NCBI GenBank assembly: GCA_026692725.1
Contig: JAPMUG010000012.1
Location: 23,739 to 87,738 of the forward strand
DNA: 64,000 nucleotides
Direction: 5' to 3'
DNA from: Ecytonucleospora hepatopenaei
Lineage: Eukaryota; Microsporidia; Enterocytozoonidae
Part shown: positions 37,488 to 45,796 of the stretch, piece by piece
Position numbering within the stretch: position 1 is the first letter of the stretch
Layout: every line of letters begins with the position of its first letter
Position numbers and translations under genes: made by a program
Notes under the pieces: generated by a model
Databases searched by the model: none
Seen by the model: only the letters and a program-made list of their open reading frames with translations
Told to the model about the DNA's origin: nothing

Positions 37488-39146
37488 ATGATAAAAGGTG
37501 AAATTTTTCTTTTGATAGGAATTTACTTAAAATACGATGTTATAAATTATTATGAGATTTTGGTTCTTAAAGATACAACTGAAATAATTTTTAAAGTTGA
37601 CCACTTCATGGACGATGACATATTGTATGGTGAATTTTGCGAGGGAGATTTTATTAGAATCATAAAGAAGGATGGGGGAGTTGTTTTTGAAATTTCACAG
37701 GAAAAATTTAAGGTTAACCGGAATCTATGCAAACAAATAAAAGAAAAATATGACTCAACATATCAGCTAATTGAGAATAGAAGGATGCCATTTTTAAACG
37801 ATACTTTGCCATTTACCAACAAAAAAACAATAAAAAGCGAGATAAATGGCATTACTTCAGTCGAATTGCAGCCTGTAAATATAAATGGAATATTTCAAGG
37901 AAAGTTTAAGGTTTTGGGTCAGAACAACCAGGAAGTAGCAGCACAAAATGTTATAGGTAACGAAATTGGGCCTATAAAGTCTGCTTTAAACAAGCCATTC
38001 GTTGCAAAAATTCAGCAAAAAACACGCATAAACACAATTCCAAACAAATTCAATCCCTTCTTTTTTATAATAGCATCATCTAGCAATATTTTGGTAAAGA
38101 TAGTTTTTTGGAAGGAACAGATAGCAAAATATTCAGAGCTAAATGTTGGAGACATAGTTTTGATAAATTCGTTTAAGAAGTATAATAGTCCTTTTAAAGT
38201 TGAAAAATTAATATACAATACATTTACAGAATCTGTTTATTTTTCGTGCCAGGCAATTAGAGCAAATACGCTGTATAAGGTAGAAAGTGATTTTTTTCAT
38301 AAAAACAACAAAATAATAAGATTGTTTAAAACAATACATGGGGATGTGGTGTATTCCTCAATGATTTTCAGACACAACCATGCCAATTCATTTTTACAGT
38401 TTAAATACATCAAATTAAATTGTGAAGGAGAAGTCATTTACGTCGTGTTGTTTTACAACTCACAAAAGGAATTTTACAATTTGGACAAAAACAGCATCAT
38501 TTTGCATGAAATGAGAAGAATAGACAGGGGAGGGTTAGTTTTTTACGTAAGTACGATCTACACGCAAATAGAAATTACCGGTCGATCAACCCCAAAACCA
38601 ACGCTGTATTACGACAGTTTCCAAAACGGAGGCATAGGATCTTTTGACGATATAAAGTGCGTTCATGGCGGTATAGGATACATTCCTGATAGTTTTAAGG
38701 ATGTAGAAGAGTTATGTCCAACTGTTGAAATTGTCAAAGGCAAGGATATTAGCACAGACATGTTTATGCCACCATATAAAACAACACTAGAAGAAATAAT
38801 GGTAATAAATACAGCAAAAAGCACATTTGTGTTCAAACTGGCGCTCAATGAGGTTAAAAAGTTTTATTTCATGGCAACAATCACAGGAATAGAAAAGGCA
38901 GATGTGGTTTTTGATTACGTTGAAAGAACAGAAAACCACAAAGAAATTTTAAAACAACAGGAAGCACACAAAATAATTTTAGATAGCAAATATTTTGTTC
39001 ATTATACGGATAATTTATTTTATGACACACAGTTATTTGATAAAATATGTGAAAGTATAGGCGATAAGAAGGTGATATTTGTCGATGCTATACGTATCAG
39101 TTCAAAAGAAACATTTTTGGTGATAACAGGCATATTAAGTATTTGA
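37488..39146 (+). CDS. OB-fold candidate, possibly ssDNA binding
   Basis: The 552-residue product starts after TGACCCTGA. The segment ILVKIVFWKEQIAKYSELNVGD and following VLINSFKKYN (about residues 200-240) has the strand-turn pattern of RPA or RADX-type OB folds, and the N-terminal 80 residues could be another. It lacks the C4 zinc finger of RPA1, so it is not a standard Rfa1. No catalytic motif or membrane span is seen. A role with the recombination genes of this window is possible but unproven. Confidence 0.55.
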   Translation: MIKGEIFLLIGIYLKYDVINYYEILVLKDTTEIIFKVDHFMDDDILYGEFCEGDFIRIIKKDGGVVFEISQEKFKVNRNLCKQIKEKYDSTYQLIENRRMPFLNDTLPFTNKKTIKSEINGITSVELQPVNINGIFQGKFKVLGQNNQEVAAQNVIGNEIGPIKSALNKPFVAKIQQKTRINTIPNKFNPFFFIIASSSNILVKIVFWKEQIAKYSELNVGDIVLINSFKKYNSPFKVEKLIYNTFTESVYFSCQAIRANTLYKVESDFFHKNNKIIRLFKTIHGDVVYSSMIFRHNHANSFLQFKYIKLNCEGEVIYVVLFYNSQKEFYNLDKNSIILHEMRRIDRGGLVFYVSTIYTQIEITGRSTPKPTLYYDSFQNGGIGSFDDIKCVHGGIGYIPDSFKDVEELCPTVEIVKGKDISTDMFMPPYKTTLEEIMVINTAKSTFVFKLALNEVKKFYFMATITGIEKADVVFDYVERTENHKEILKQQEAHKIILDSKYFVHYTDNLFYDTQLFDKICESIGDKKVIFVDAIRISSKETFLVITGILSI

Positions 39147-39292
39147 AAGATAAATTAATTTTACAGTAAAATATTTCATAATATATTTATTTAATAAATT
39201 GCTTATATTTTGATTGTAAGTTTTACTTAATTCATATAATTTTTATACCCATATTATTCTTTTTATATTCACAATATTCTTTTTATATTCAT

Positions 39293-39742
39293 ATGGAACC
39301 AAAGTCACAGGACATGGAATATGATGATGGCGTATATGTGCCAAATTTATTTAATAGAAATGATGAAGTGCCCATTGAGTATGGAGGAACCCAGGTGATC
39401 CCCCAAAACACGTATTACGACACAGGAATGGCCATGCAGCACAGCGTGGAAGCGCGTCACGTGTGTGTTTTTGGAATTACCAGCGCAAATCGCAAGGATG
39501 TCGTGGCAAAAATAAAGCGGACAGCAGCAGTAAAGCGCATAGAAAATGGTCCAAACTATGTCAATGTATTTTGTGACGAAGTGGAAGATTTGGAGCGACT
39601 GGTTGCTCTAAATCTGTCCAAGGTAAATGGTGAAATAATAGGAGTGTATAGAAAAAACTTTGGATTGGTGCAAAAAACAGAAATTTATGAAAATAAGAAG
39701 GGAATATTTACAATTATAAAGGAATATTTGTTTGGTAATTAA
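39293..39742 (+). CDS. Nucleoporin, Nup35/Nup53-like
   Basis: The 149-residue product has an RRM-like fold (residues about 55-125) beginning HVCVFGITSANRKDVVAKIK, comparable to the Nup35 RRM start VTVFGFPPAS. After it, a short linker ends in an amphipathic helix, GIFTIIKEYLFGN. Nup53-type proteins also end in a membrane-binding amphipathic helix with an aromatic-Phe-Gly ending. Size is reduced compared with yeast Nup53 (475). Two 17-bp copies of TATTCTTTTTATATTCA (39255-39271 and 39275-39291) lie directly before the ATG. Confidence 0.6.
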   Translation: MEPKSQDMEYDDGVYVPNLFNRNDEVPIEYGGTQVIPQNTYYDTGMAMQHSVEARHVCVFGITSANRKDVVAKIKRTAAVKRIENGPNYVNVFCDEVEDLERLVALNLSKVNGEIIGVYRKNFGLVQKTEIYENKKGIFTIIKEYLFGN

Positions 39743-39946
39743 AATAATATTTTTATTCTAATAGAAGTTTGTTAAACATTTTAATGTATTTATTATGACA
39801 AAAGATAATATATGGTTATATTATTGGTGTATAATATATTTTTAATATACTTATCAACATATAATATATCAGCATAATGAATTTTTATTGGTCCCCTTTT
39901 ATTTTTGAAATGCAAAAATTTAAATAAACAAAGAAACACCCTTAGT

Positions 39947-40825
39947 ATGATTGTAAAAATTTCCATGAAAGATATTGAAATTAAGATTGCTGACCTTAAA
40001 GAACCTACTGTCAAGGCATTGGTTAATGTGATTGTAGAAAAAGCTGGAGACAGCACAGTCAAGCCTGAGAATGTAAAGGTGTTTATGAAAACAACAAAGT
40101 TGAACCATGACAAAACCCTTGAGGAGGAGGGGGTAAGCGATGATGCAACACTTTTTACGTTTATAAAGAAAGAGCCAAAGAAAAGTGAAGCACCTTCATC
40201 TGCAGCAAACAATGCAAATCAAGGAACAGCCAACCAGGCATATACTGCACCTAACACAAATCCGTACACGGCACAAAACAGTAACCCATACGGAGCAGCA
40301 GGCAGTCCATACGGAGCCAATCCTTACGCCAGTATGGGTGGAATGCCATTTTCATCAGACATGGCTGCGTCTATTCTGAATGACCCACAGATGGTAGAGA
40401 ACATGATAAACATGATGTTTCCAAATGCACCAGAAGAGCAAAAGGAAATGATGAGAAGCCAGTTCAGGGCAATGAGTCAAAATCCAGAAATGATGAACAT
40501 GGCCATGCAAATGGCAGGCATGGGAGGTATGCCAGGAACAAGCCCAAATAACTTTGGTGGGATGAATCCAAATAATTTTGCTGCTCCGCCTGCCTACGGC
40601 AGCCCAGTAAACAGTGCCAGTACAGCGCAAACACCACCACCAAATGGACCGTGTTCACATGGATTTTATCCCATGCACGTGGTAAAGGCAAATCAAGAGG
40701 AAACAGAAAATAAGCTTAAAACACTGGAAGGGATGGGATTTATGGACAAGGAAAAAAACAAAGCAGCACTGGAAAAGGCAGGAGGAAGCATTGAAGGAGC
40801 AATTGAAGAGTTAACTAAAAAATAA
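39947..40825 (+). CDS. DSK2: Ubiquilin/Dsk2 proteasome shuttle
   Basis: Dsk2 carries ubiquitinated proteins to the proteasome. The ATG at 39947 follows ACACCCTTAGT and gives 292 residues. The N-terminal ubiquitin-like domain (about 1-72) ends with LFTFIKKEP. A Gly/Asn/Met-rich middle contains an STI1-like helix set (DPQMVENMINMMFPNAPEEQ, SQNPEMMNMAMQ). The C-terminal UBA domain runs ETENKLKTLEGMGFMDKEKN to EGAIEELTKK. All three modules are in the usual order, though the protein is shorter than yeast Dsk2 (373). Confidence 0.88.
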   Translation: MIVKISMKDIEIKIADLKEPTVKALVNVIVEKAGDSTVKPENVKVFMKTTKLNHDKTLEEEGVSDDATLFTFIKKEPKKSEAPSSAANNANQGTANQAYTAPNTNPYTAQNSNPYGAAGSPYGANPYASMGGMPFSSDMAASILNDPQMVENMINMMFPNAPEEQKEMMRSQFRAMSQNPEMMNMAMQMAGMGGMPGTSPNNFGGMNPNNFAAPPAYGSPVNSASTAQTPPPNGPCSHGFYPMHVVKANQEETENKLKTLEGMGFMDKEKNKAALEKAGGSIEGAIEELTKK

Positions 40826-40976
40826 GCATTTAATAAAATATTATTTAGTATTAATTTATATCAATATTATTTATAAAAAATATAATTTATAATATATCAA
40901 TATTATTTAATATATAATGTTATTTATAATTAATTTTTTATTTTGTTTCTTTCTCACAAACAAACAACCCTTCCTT

Positions 40977-41723
40977 ATGGTAACTTTTAATGGATGGTTG
41001 CTGCTTCTTACGGGTTTTCTCTACATTTTGGTGCTTAAGGAAATTGCATCCATTCCTTCCACCGATGAAGCTCTTTCCAACATCTTTAACGCTAAATTTG
41101 ACAAGTTATCTACTTACCTTTTGGTAACAGCTGTTTTCCTGATAGTTCCAATCTCTGCCATTACGTGCATCCTTTGTATGCTTAAAATGCAAATGTACAC
41201 ACAACAGAAATGCATCAAAAAAAGCTACTTCTCAGTTGTTTCCATAATGATAACCACGTACCTGCTCAAAACATTTAAGTCGATGTTTGTGTTTTACACC
41301 AAGTTGGCTATTTCCGAAACATACTACCTGTTAGTTAGGCTTTCAAAACACTATAACCACACCATATCATATTTGATACCATATGACAGCATATGTTCGT
41401 TTCTACTGCATACAGCCGTGTTTATATCCCTATTTGCAGCAGCAGAAATGACAATAGCATATGGTTCCAACACAAGCAACATAACCATAAAGGCATTTAT
41501 GCTTAAAAACAAGGCACTAATAGGGGTGGCCAGTGCATTTGCTAGCATATACATAGCCCTGCTTATAGTAGTGGAAAAGTGTATAGGGGTGTATAAAATA
41601 AGCTTGGGAACAACACTAAGCATGAATTTTACACGTTTTTATGAAGCCCTGATAATAAATTCATTGTGTATGTATTTATATGTGATATTAGCAACAAATG
41701 AGTTAATGACAGAAACAGAATGA
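40977..41723 (+). CDS. Multi-pass membrane protein, unknown
   Basis: The ATG at 40977 follows AACAACCCTTCCTT, which favours it over one 60 bp upstream. The 248 residues include about six hydrophobic helices: GWLLLLTGFLYILVL, YLLVTAVFLIVPISAITCIL, SVVSIMITTYLL, SFLLHTAVFISLFAA, LIGVASAFASIYIALLIVVE and ALIINSLCMYLYVILA. No transporter signature or family was recognised. It lies between Dsk2 and Aurora in the more GC-rich block. Confidence 0.7.
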   Translation: MVTFNGWLLLLTGFLYILVLKEIASIPSTDEALSNIFNAKFDKLSTYLLVTAVFLIVPISAITCILCMLKMQMYTQQKCIKKSYFSVVSIMITTYLLKTFKSMFVFYTKLAISETYYLLVRLSKHYNHTISYLIPYDSICSFLLHTAVFISLFAAAEMTIAYGSNTSNITIKAFMLKNKALIGVASAFASIYIALLIVVEKCIGVYKISLGTTLSMNFTRFYEALIINSLCMYLYVILATNELMTETE

Positions 41724-41797
41724 AAATAAACATGTTAATAATATAATTAAATAATATAATACAATTTAATATAATAAAATAATATATTAATTATTGT

Positions 41798-42595
41798 TTA
41801 TTTACTTAAAAATGAATGACTTAATAATTCTAATGCTGTCTTCCTTTTTTTATAATCTTTTGAACAACACTGTTCTATAAAGTCCTTTGCCTCCTCTGTA
41901 AAATTCTCTGTGTAAATTATTTTGTCATTGATTATGGCATTCTTCAGGGCTGTCATGCTTTTTCCTGCCGACTCAAATGGAACCCTCCCTTCTATTAGCT
42001 CGTAGCACAGCACACCGATGCACCACACATCCACACTCTTGGTGTATGTCTCACTCATGCACATCTCTGGACAGAGATACTCCTTGGTCCCACAGAACGT
42101 GTCTCTCTTCCTGTTCTTGTCAAACACACTCCATCCAAAGTCACATAGCTTTATGTTACCGTTGTAATCCACAATAATATTCTCCAGTTTAATGTCCCTG
42201 TGTATTATGTTTAGGGAGTGGAGGTACTCTATGGCACTGCACAGCTGTCTCACGTACCTTTTGACCGTGTCGTATCCCAGCCTTCCCTCCTCCTCCACTT
42301 TCCTGAACAGATCCTCTTTTCCACAGTATTCCAACACTATGTATAAGTTTGATGAGTCATAAAAATATCCATACATTTGTATTATGTTGGGGTGTATGAT
42401 GTTAAGGTGTATTTCTATCTCTCTGCGTATGTTACGCACCTGTGCATTGTCCTTGACCTTGGACAGAGGGATGATTTTTACAGCACAAACAAACCCTTCC
42501 CTCTTGTGCATGGCTGACCACACCTGTCCAAACATTCCAATTCCAAGTGCTTCACCAAGTTCAAAGTCATCGATGGTGGTAAAAGAACTACTCAT
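41798..42595 (-). CDS. IPL1: Aurora-type mitotic kinase (Ipl1)
   Basis: Aurora kinases correct kinetochore attachment and drive chromosome segregation. The catalytic set is complete: glycine loop GIGMFGQVW, Lys40 (CAVK), Glu59, HRD at 132-134 and DFG at 152-154. The Aurora-specific DFGWSV follows, with activation loop RDTFCGTKEYLCPEM matching the RRTT.CGT.DYLPPEM pattern. At 265 residues it is little more than the kinase domain, with almost no N-terminal regulatory arm. The coding region is richer in G+C than most genes here. The nearest CCC signal (ATACCCTTAT, about 42707-42716 read on the minus strand) is about 115 bp before the ATG, beyond an AT repeat. Confidence 0.88.
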   Translation of the reverse strand: MSSSFTTIDDFELGEALGIGMFGQVWSAMHKREGFVCAVKIIPLSKVKDNAQVRNIRREIEIHLNIIHPNIIQMYGYFYDSSNLYIVLEYCGKEDLFRKVEEEGRLGYDTVKRYVRQLCSAIEYLHSLNIIHRDIKLENIIVDYNGNIKLCDFGWSVFDKNRKRDTFCGTKEYLCPEMCMSETYTKSVDVWCIGVLCYELIEGRVPFESAGKSMTALKNAIINDKIIYTENFTEEAKDFIEQCCSKDYKKRKTALELLSHSFLSK

Positions 42596-42604
42596 ATTGA
42601 TTTT

Positions 42605-42804
42605 ATACTGATAATATTATACTTTACTATTATATTATACTATACTATATTATACTATTTTATACTATACTATTATATTATACTATTATATTATAATATT
42701 GTTTTATAAGGGTATATTATTATAATATTATAAAATACTATTATATTATATTATTATAAAATAATATTATTATATTATTATATGTTACTTATTATAAAAT
42801 AATA
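42605..42804. repeat. AT-only degenerate tandem repeat
   Basis: About 200 bp consist almost wholly of A and T in short overlapping units such as TATACTATA and TATTATATTA, many of them palindromic. The block fills the spacer between the Aurora start and the end of the GOLPH3-like gene. The only G/C-containing island is AAGGGTAT near 42708-42715, which reads as a CCC signal on the Aurora strand. Confidence 0.8.
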
Positions 42805-43518
42805 TTATATAAATATCCTCTTTTTACATAAATATTCTAAAAATAAATATATTAAAACATTTTCACTTGGACGCTCTTTCTTCACTAACTTCTCCCTCAC
42901 TTCCATCATACAGCTGCTTACTGCCTCTGCCTTCTCTCCTGGTAACTGAATCAACACATCCTGCATTCCATTGATATACTCCAGGCATATGAGCAATACC
43001 TTTGTATGCATTGTGGGGGTGCTGCAACACTCTGCCACCACCTGGTCAAATATCTCTTTCCACGTGTTTGTGTCTTTCAGCGTTATTTTGTTGCTTACTA
43101 TTCCTTTGTGGCGCTTTACCAGTGCCTTTCTTTCTATGTCTGTGTATATTTTCTTCTTCAGGTTCTTTACTGCGTTTTCCTTCTTTTTCTCTCCGTTTAA
43201 GTTTTTTATGACATCCGATGGACTTCCGTTTATTTGTGATATTTTTATAAGCATATCATTATAAATGTCATTTGAATGTGTTTTTACTGATTTAACCACA
43301 TTATTAGAAAGCATAAGATGGCCGCCCAGCGCCAGGTCGCAGAGGGCGGCCACTCTATATGCTACACTTGTGGCTGTGCATAGGTACTTGCTTTCTTTGT
43401 GTGTTTTAAGCAAAATAGCTAGCTTTTCCACCAAATTGTATTTTTCATTATTTCTGCCATGGTTTCTCTGTATTGCCACTGTATGTTCATGTGTTTTTTT
43501 ATTTGTTTGCATAAACAT
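42805..43518 (-). CDS. VPS74: GOLPH3/Vps74-like (GPP34) protein
   Basis: Vps74/GOLPH3 binds PI4P on the Golgi and retains glycosyltransferases through COPI. The 237-residue product matches family blocks in order: YRVAALCDLALGGHLMLS (family LRGCMLIELALRGRLQLE), a segment with WKEIFDQVVAE late in the fold, IERKALVKRHKGIVSNK (family LAKNLVEKGVLTTEK) and TKVLLICLEYINGMQDVLI (family LLALIYLAHASDVLEN). The start is set at the first ATG, 43518; a further Met lies two codons on. Overall identity is low, so the call rests on pattern order. G+C is raised as in Aurora. Confidence 0.68.
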   Translation of the reverse strand: MFMQTNKKTHEHTVAIQRNHGRNNEKYNLVEKLAILLKTHKESKYLCTATSVAYRVAALCDLALGGHLMLSNNVVKSVKTHSNDIYNDMLIKISQINGSPSDVIKNLNGEKKKENAVKNLKKKIYTDIERKALVKRHKGIVSNKITLKDTNTWKEIFDQVVAECCSTPTMHTKVLLICLEYINGMQDVLIQLPGEKAEAVSSCMMEVREKLVKKERPSENVLIYLFLEYLCKKRIFI

Positions 43519-43665
43519 AAAAAGCAAAGGAATTTGAGGTAAAAATATTTATAAACAAAAATAAGTCATTTAATGAATACAGAATGAATAATAAATAATA
43601 AATATGTAATAAATTTAAAATAATAAACATAAATAAATTTTCATTTTTACCCTATAAAATATAAA

Positions 43666-43765
43666 AATATATAAATATATAAAAATATATAAATATATAA
43701 ATATATAAATATATAAATATATAAATATATAAATATATAAATATATAAATATATAAATATATAAT
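43666..43765. repeat. 8-bp AT minisatellite (ATATAAAT)n
   Basis: About a dozen near-perfect copies of ATATAAAT run up to just before the Rex exonuclease start. A TTTTTACCC signal at 43644-43652 lies upstream of the array, so the array separates the CCC signal from the ATG at 43778 by about 125 bp, where most genes here have under 15 bp. Confidence 0.9.
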
Positions 43766-43777
43766 ACATATTATTAT

Positions 43778-44869
43778 ATGAGTAACTTAATTATACCACA
43801 GGTATTTCATGTTGAAAACTTACAAAAACTTATTGCATACGTCATTTACTGTAAAAAGAGACCTCCTTACATTTTATGGAAACCTAAGCCTCACACTGTA
43901 AACTTGGTATATGCTAAAAACATGGGATTTAAAGACATTCAAAACATGTATGGATTAACTTTATGCAAGGTGCTATTTGACGAGGAAATCACCATAGAAA
44001 ACTTCTTTAAGAAAATAAACGGAGGGTGGATTTTAGGTTTTTATGACTGGATACACTCCACAGATTATTTTAACAGCAAAATGAAGGTGGACAGAAGAAG
44101 CTTGTGTTATTGCTGTACCAGAATAGACTATATGGAAATGTGGTGCTATAAAACGGCAATTGTGTACGACCGTAGAAACGATGCTACCTTCTTTGATTTC
44201 AGCAGGATGGATGGCTGGTACCAGCCATATAGACGGACCCAGTACGATGTTGTGTTTCTGGACTGTGAGATGTACCAGACGACAGAAAGACAGGAGGTGG
44301 GTAGACTCAGTATTTTGGATGCAAGTGGCGCTGTAATATTCGATGAGTATTTAATAAGCCAGAACAGGGTGATAAACTACGTAACAAGATATTCAGGATT
44401 GACCAAAAAGTTGGTAAGGAGTGGAATACCATTTGAATGTGCAATGGATGAAGTTCTACAAAATATCATAGGATACAATACAATAATATGCGGACATGGA
44501 CTAGAGCATGACATGCATGCGCTAAGGCTGTTTCATAAAAAAATAGTGGACACTGCTTACCTGTTCATGGCATCCGATGGCCGTAAGATAAAACTGAGTC
44601 AGCTGTCCGAGAGTGTGCTGGGGTATTCCATCCAGTCGGGAAGACACTGCTCGGTTGAAGATGCCCGTGCTGTGCATGGACTGGTGCTTTATAAAATAAA
44701 CTCATTGGAAAAGTATGGTGAAAAGCATAGGGAGTGTAACAGTAAAATAACCAAGAAAGTGGTGACAGAGAGCAAACAAATTTCAGAATTAACGCCAAAG
44801 CATTGTCGATTGGATGTTTTTTTATTTAATGAAAATGGTAAGAAGTATGTTGCATATTCATTAGAATAA
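43778..44869 (+). CDS. Rex-family 3'-5' RNA exonuclease (DEDDh)
   Basis: Rex enzymes trim the 3' ends of 5S rRNA, tRNA and snRNA. The exonuclease domain starts near residue 155: FLDCEMYQTTERQEVGRLSI holds the first Asp and Glu, GHGLEHDMHALRL the next Asp, and HCSVEDARAVHGL the final His and Asp. GLTKKLV and VDTAYLF match Rex1/Rex3 spacing. The N-terminal 150 residues (with CYCC) are specific to Rex-like proteins and poorly conserved. Length, 363 residues, is between Rex3 and Rex1. I cannot decide which Rex paralogue it is. Confidence 0.85.
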   Translation: MSNLIIPQVFHVENLQKLIAYVIYCKKRPPYILWKPKPHTVNLVYAKNMGFKDIQNMYGLTLCKVLFDEEITIENFFKKINGGWILGFYDWIHSTDYFNSKMKVDRRSLCYCCTRIDYMEMWCYKTAIVYDRRNDATFFDFSRMDGWYQPYRRTQYDVVFLDCEMYQTTERQEVGRLSILDASGAVIFDEYLISQNRVINYVTRYSGLTKKLVRSGIPFECAMDEVLQNIIGYNTIICGHGLEHDMHALRLFHKKIVDTAYLFMASDGRKIKLSQLSESVLGYSIQSGRHCSVEDARAVHGLVLYKINSLEKYGEKHRECNSKITKKVVTESKQISELTPKHCRLDVFLFNENGKKYVAYSLE

Positions 44870-44945
44870 TTAATTTAAAATAATTTATTTTTCATTAAAT
44901 ATTTATTTATTATTAAATACTTTATTTTTCATTAAATATTTTATA

Positions 44946-45749
44946 TTATATCACTAAATATAAATATGAATCATGAACTATTTCCTCTTCTACTTCTTTA
45001 TTTTTGTATAAATTAACATATATCTTACTGTATATAATTTGCCTGTGCTTTTCTTTTGGCTCAAATTGACTTTCTATTGCTTGCATCTGATTTAATTTTT
45101 CCACTATTTTGCAAAAACGAATTGATGCCACTGTTGACTTTACATTACAATTGGAATCTGCGCAGTCTTTCAGTATCCATGGAAATGGGAGGATGGAGAG
45201 GGTGCTTTCCTCCAGGTCTCCATCTATGAGTTTTTTGTAAAATGTCACTGTTTCAACGTCTTTGTCGGTTAGCTCTTTGGTTTGCATTGCATTTACTATC
45301 ATAAAAATTAAATTGTAGTTTTTTAGTAGTTCGCATTCTTTTGCTGCTTTTTTTAAGTCACTGAAACTGAGACTGTTAAAAATATTTTGAGTGCCTGTGT
45401 TTTTATTTATCATGTATACAATATTTTGTGTTTTATTTGATCCATCATATTTTATTAGGTCATTTGCATCCATGCGTTTTAATATCTCAATATCTGTTGC
45501 ATGCATTATTTTGACAAGCTTCCTTGTAGAAATTTCTGTTTTTTGCAGTTCTTCTATTTTTTGTTTGTTTTTTAGAGAATTTGTTTTTGTATATTCTGTT
45601 GGTGGTAGAATTTTTGAATCCCAAGCTTCTGTAGGATCAACTTCATTGTTTTTATTGTCTACTTTTTCTTTTTTATTTGGTTTTATCTTCTCTATTTTTT
45701 GTTTTTGTAGTTTTATTTCAAAAAAATCATATAATTTTTGTAAATCCAT
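44946..45749 (-). CDS. Unknown soluble protein
   Basis: The 267-residue product has a Lys/Asn-rich N-terminal third and a helical remainder (DLKKAAKECELLKNYNLIFM), with no signal peptide, membrane segment or known motif. DGDLEESTLSILPFPWILK and the C-terminal HRQIIYSKIYVNLYKN are its most distinctive stretches. It ends 76 bp from the convergent Rex gene and lies close to SMC6. No function is assigned. Confidence 0.7.
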   Translation of the reverse strand: MDLQKLYDFFEIKLQKQKIEKIKPNKKEKVDNKNNEVDPTEAWDSKILPPTEYTKTNSLKNKQKIEELQKTEISTRKLVKIMHATDIEILKRMDANDLIKYDGSNKTQNIVYMINKNTGTQNIFNSLSFSDLKKAAKECELLKNYNLIFMIVNAMQTKELTDKDVETVTFYKKLIDGDLEESTLSILPFPWILKDCADSNCNVKSTVASIRFCKIVEKLNQMQAIESQFEPKEKHRQIIYSKIYVNLYKNKEVEEEIVHDSYLYLVI

Positions 45750-45796
45750 AAAAAATACAAAATAATTTTTAAAACAAACACAGTGGTAAATAAAAT

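Noticed and set aside
37488..39146. Replication protein A large subunit
   Set aside because: OB-like segments are present but the C4 zinc finger and DBD-C pattern are missing, so only an OB-fold candidate is reported.
43666..43765. CRISPR-like array
   Set aside because: 8-bp AT units with no spacers in a eukaryotic genome; a simple minisatellite.
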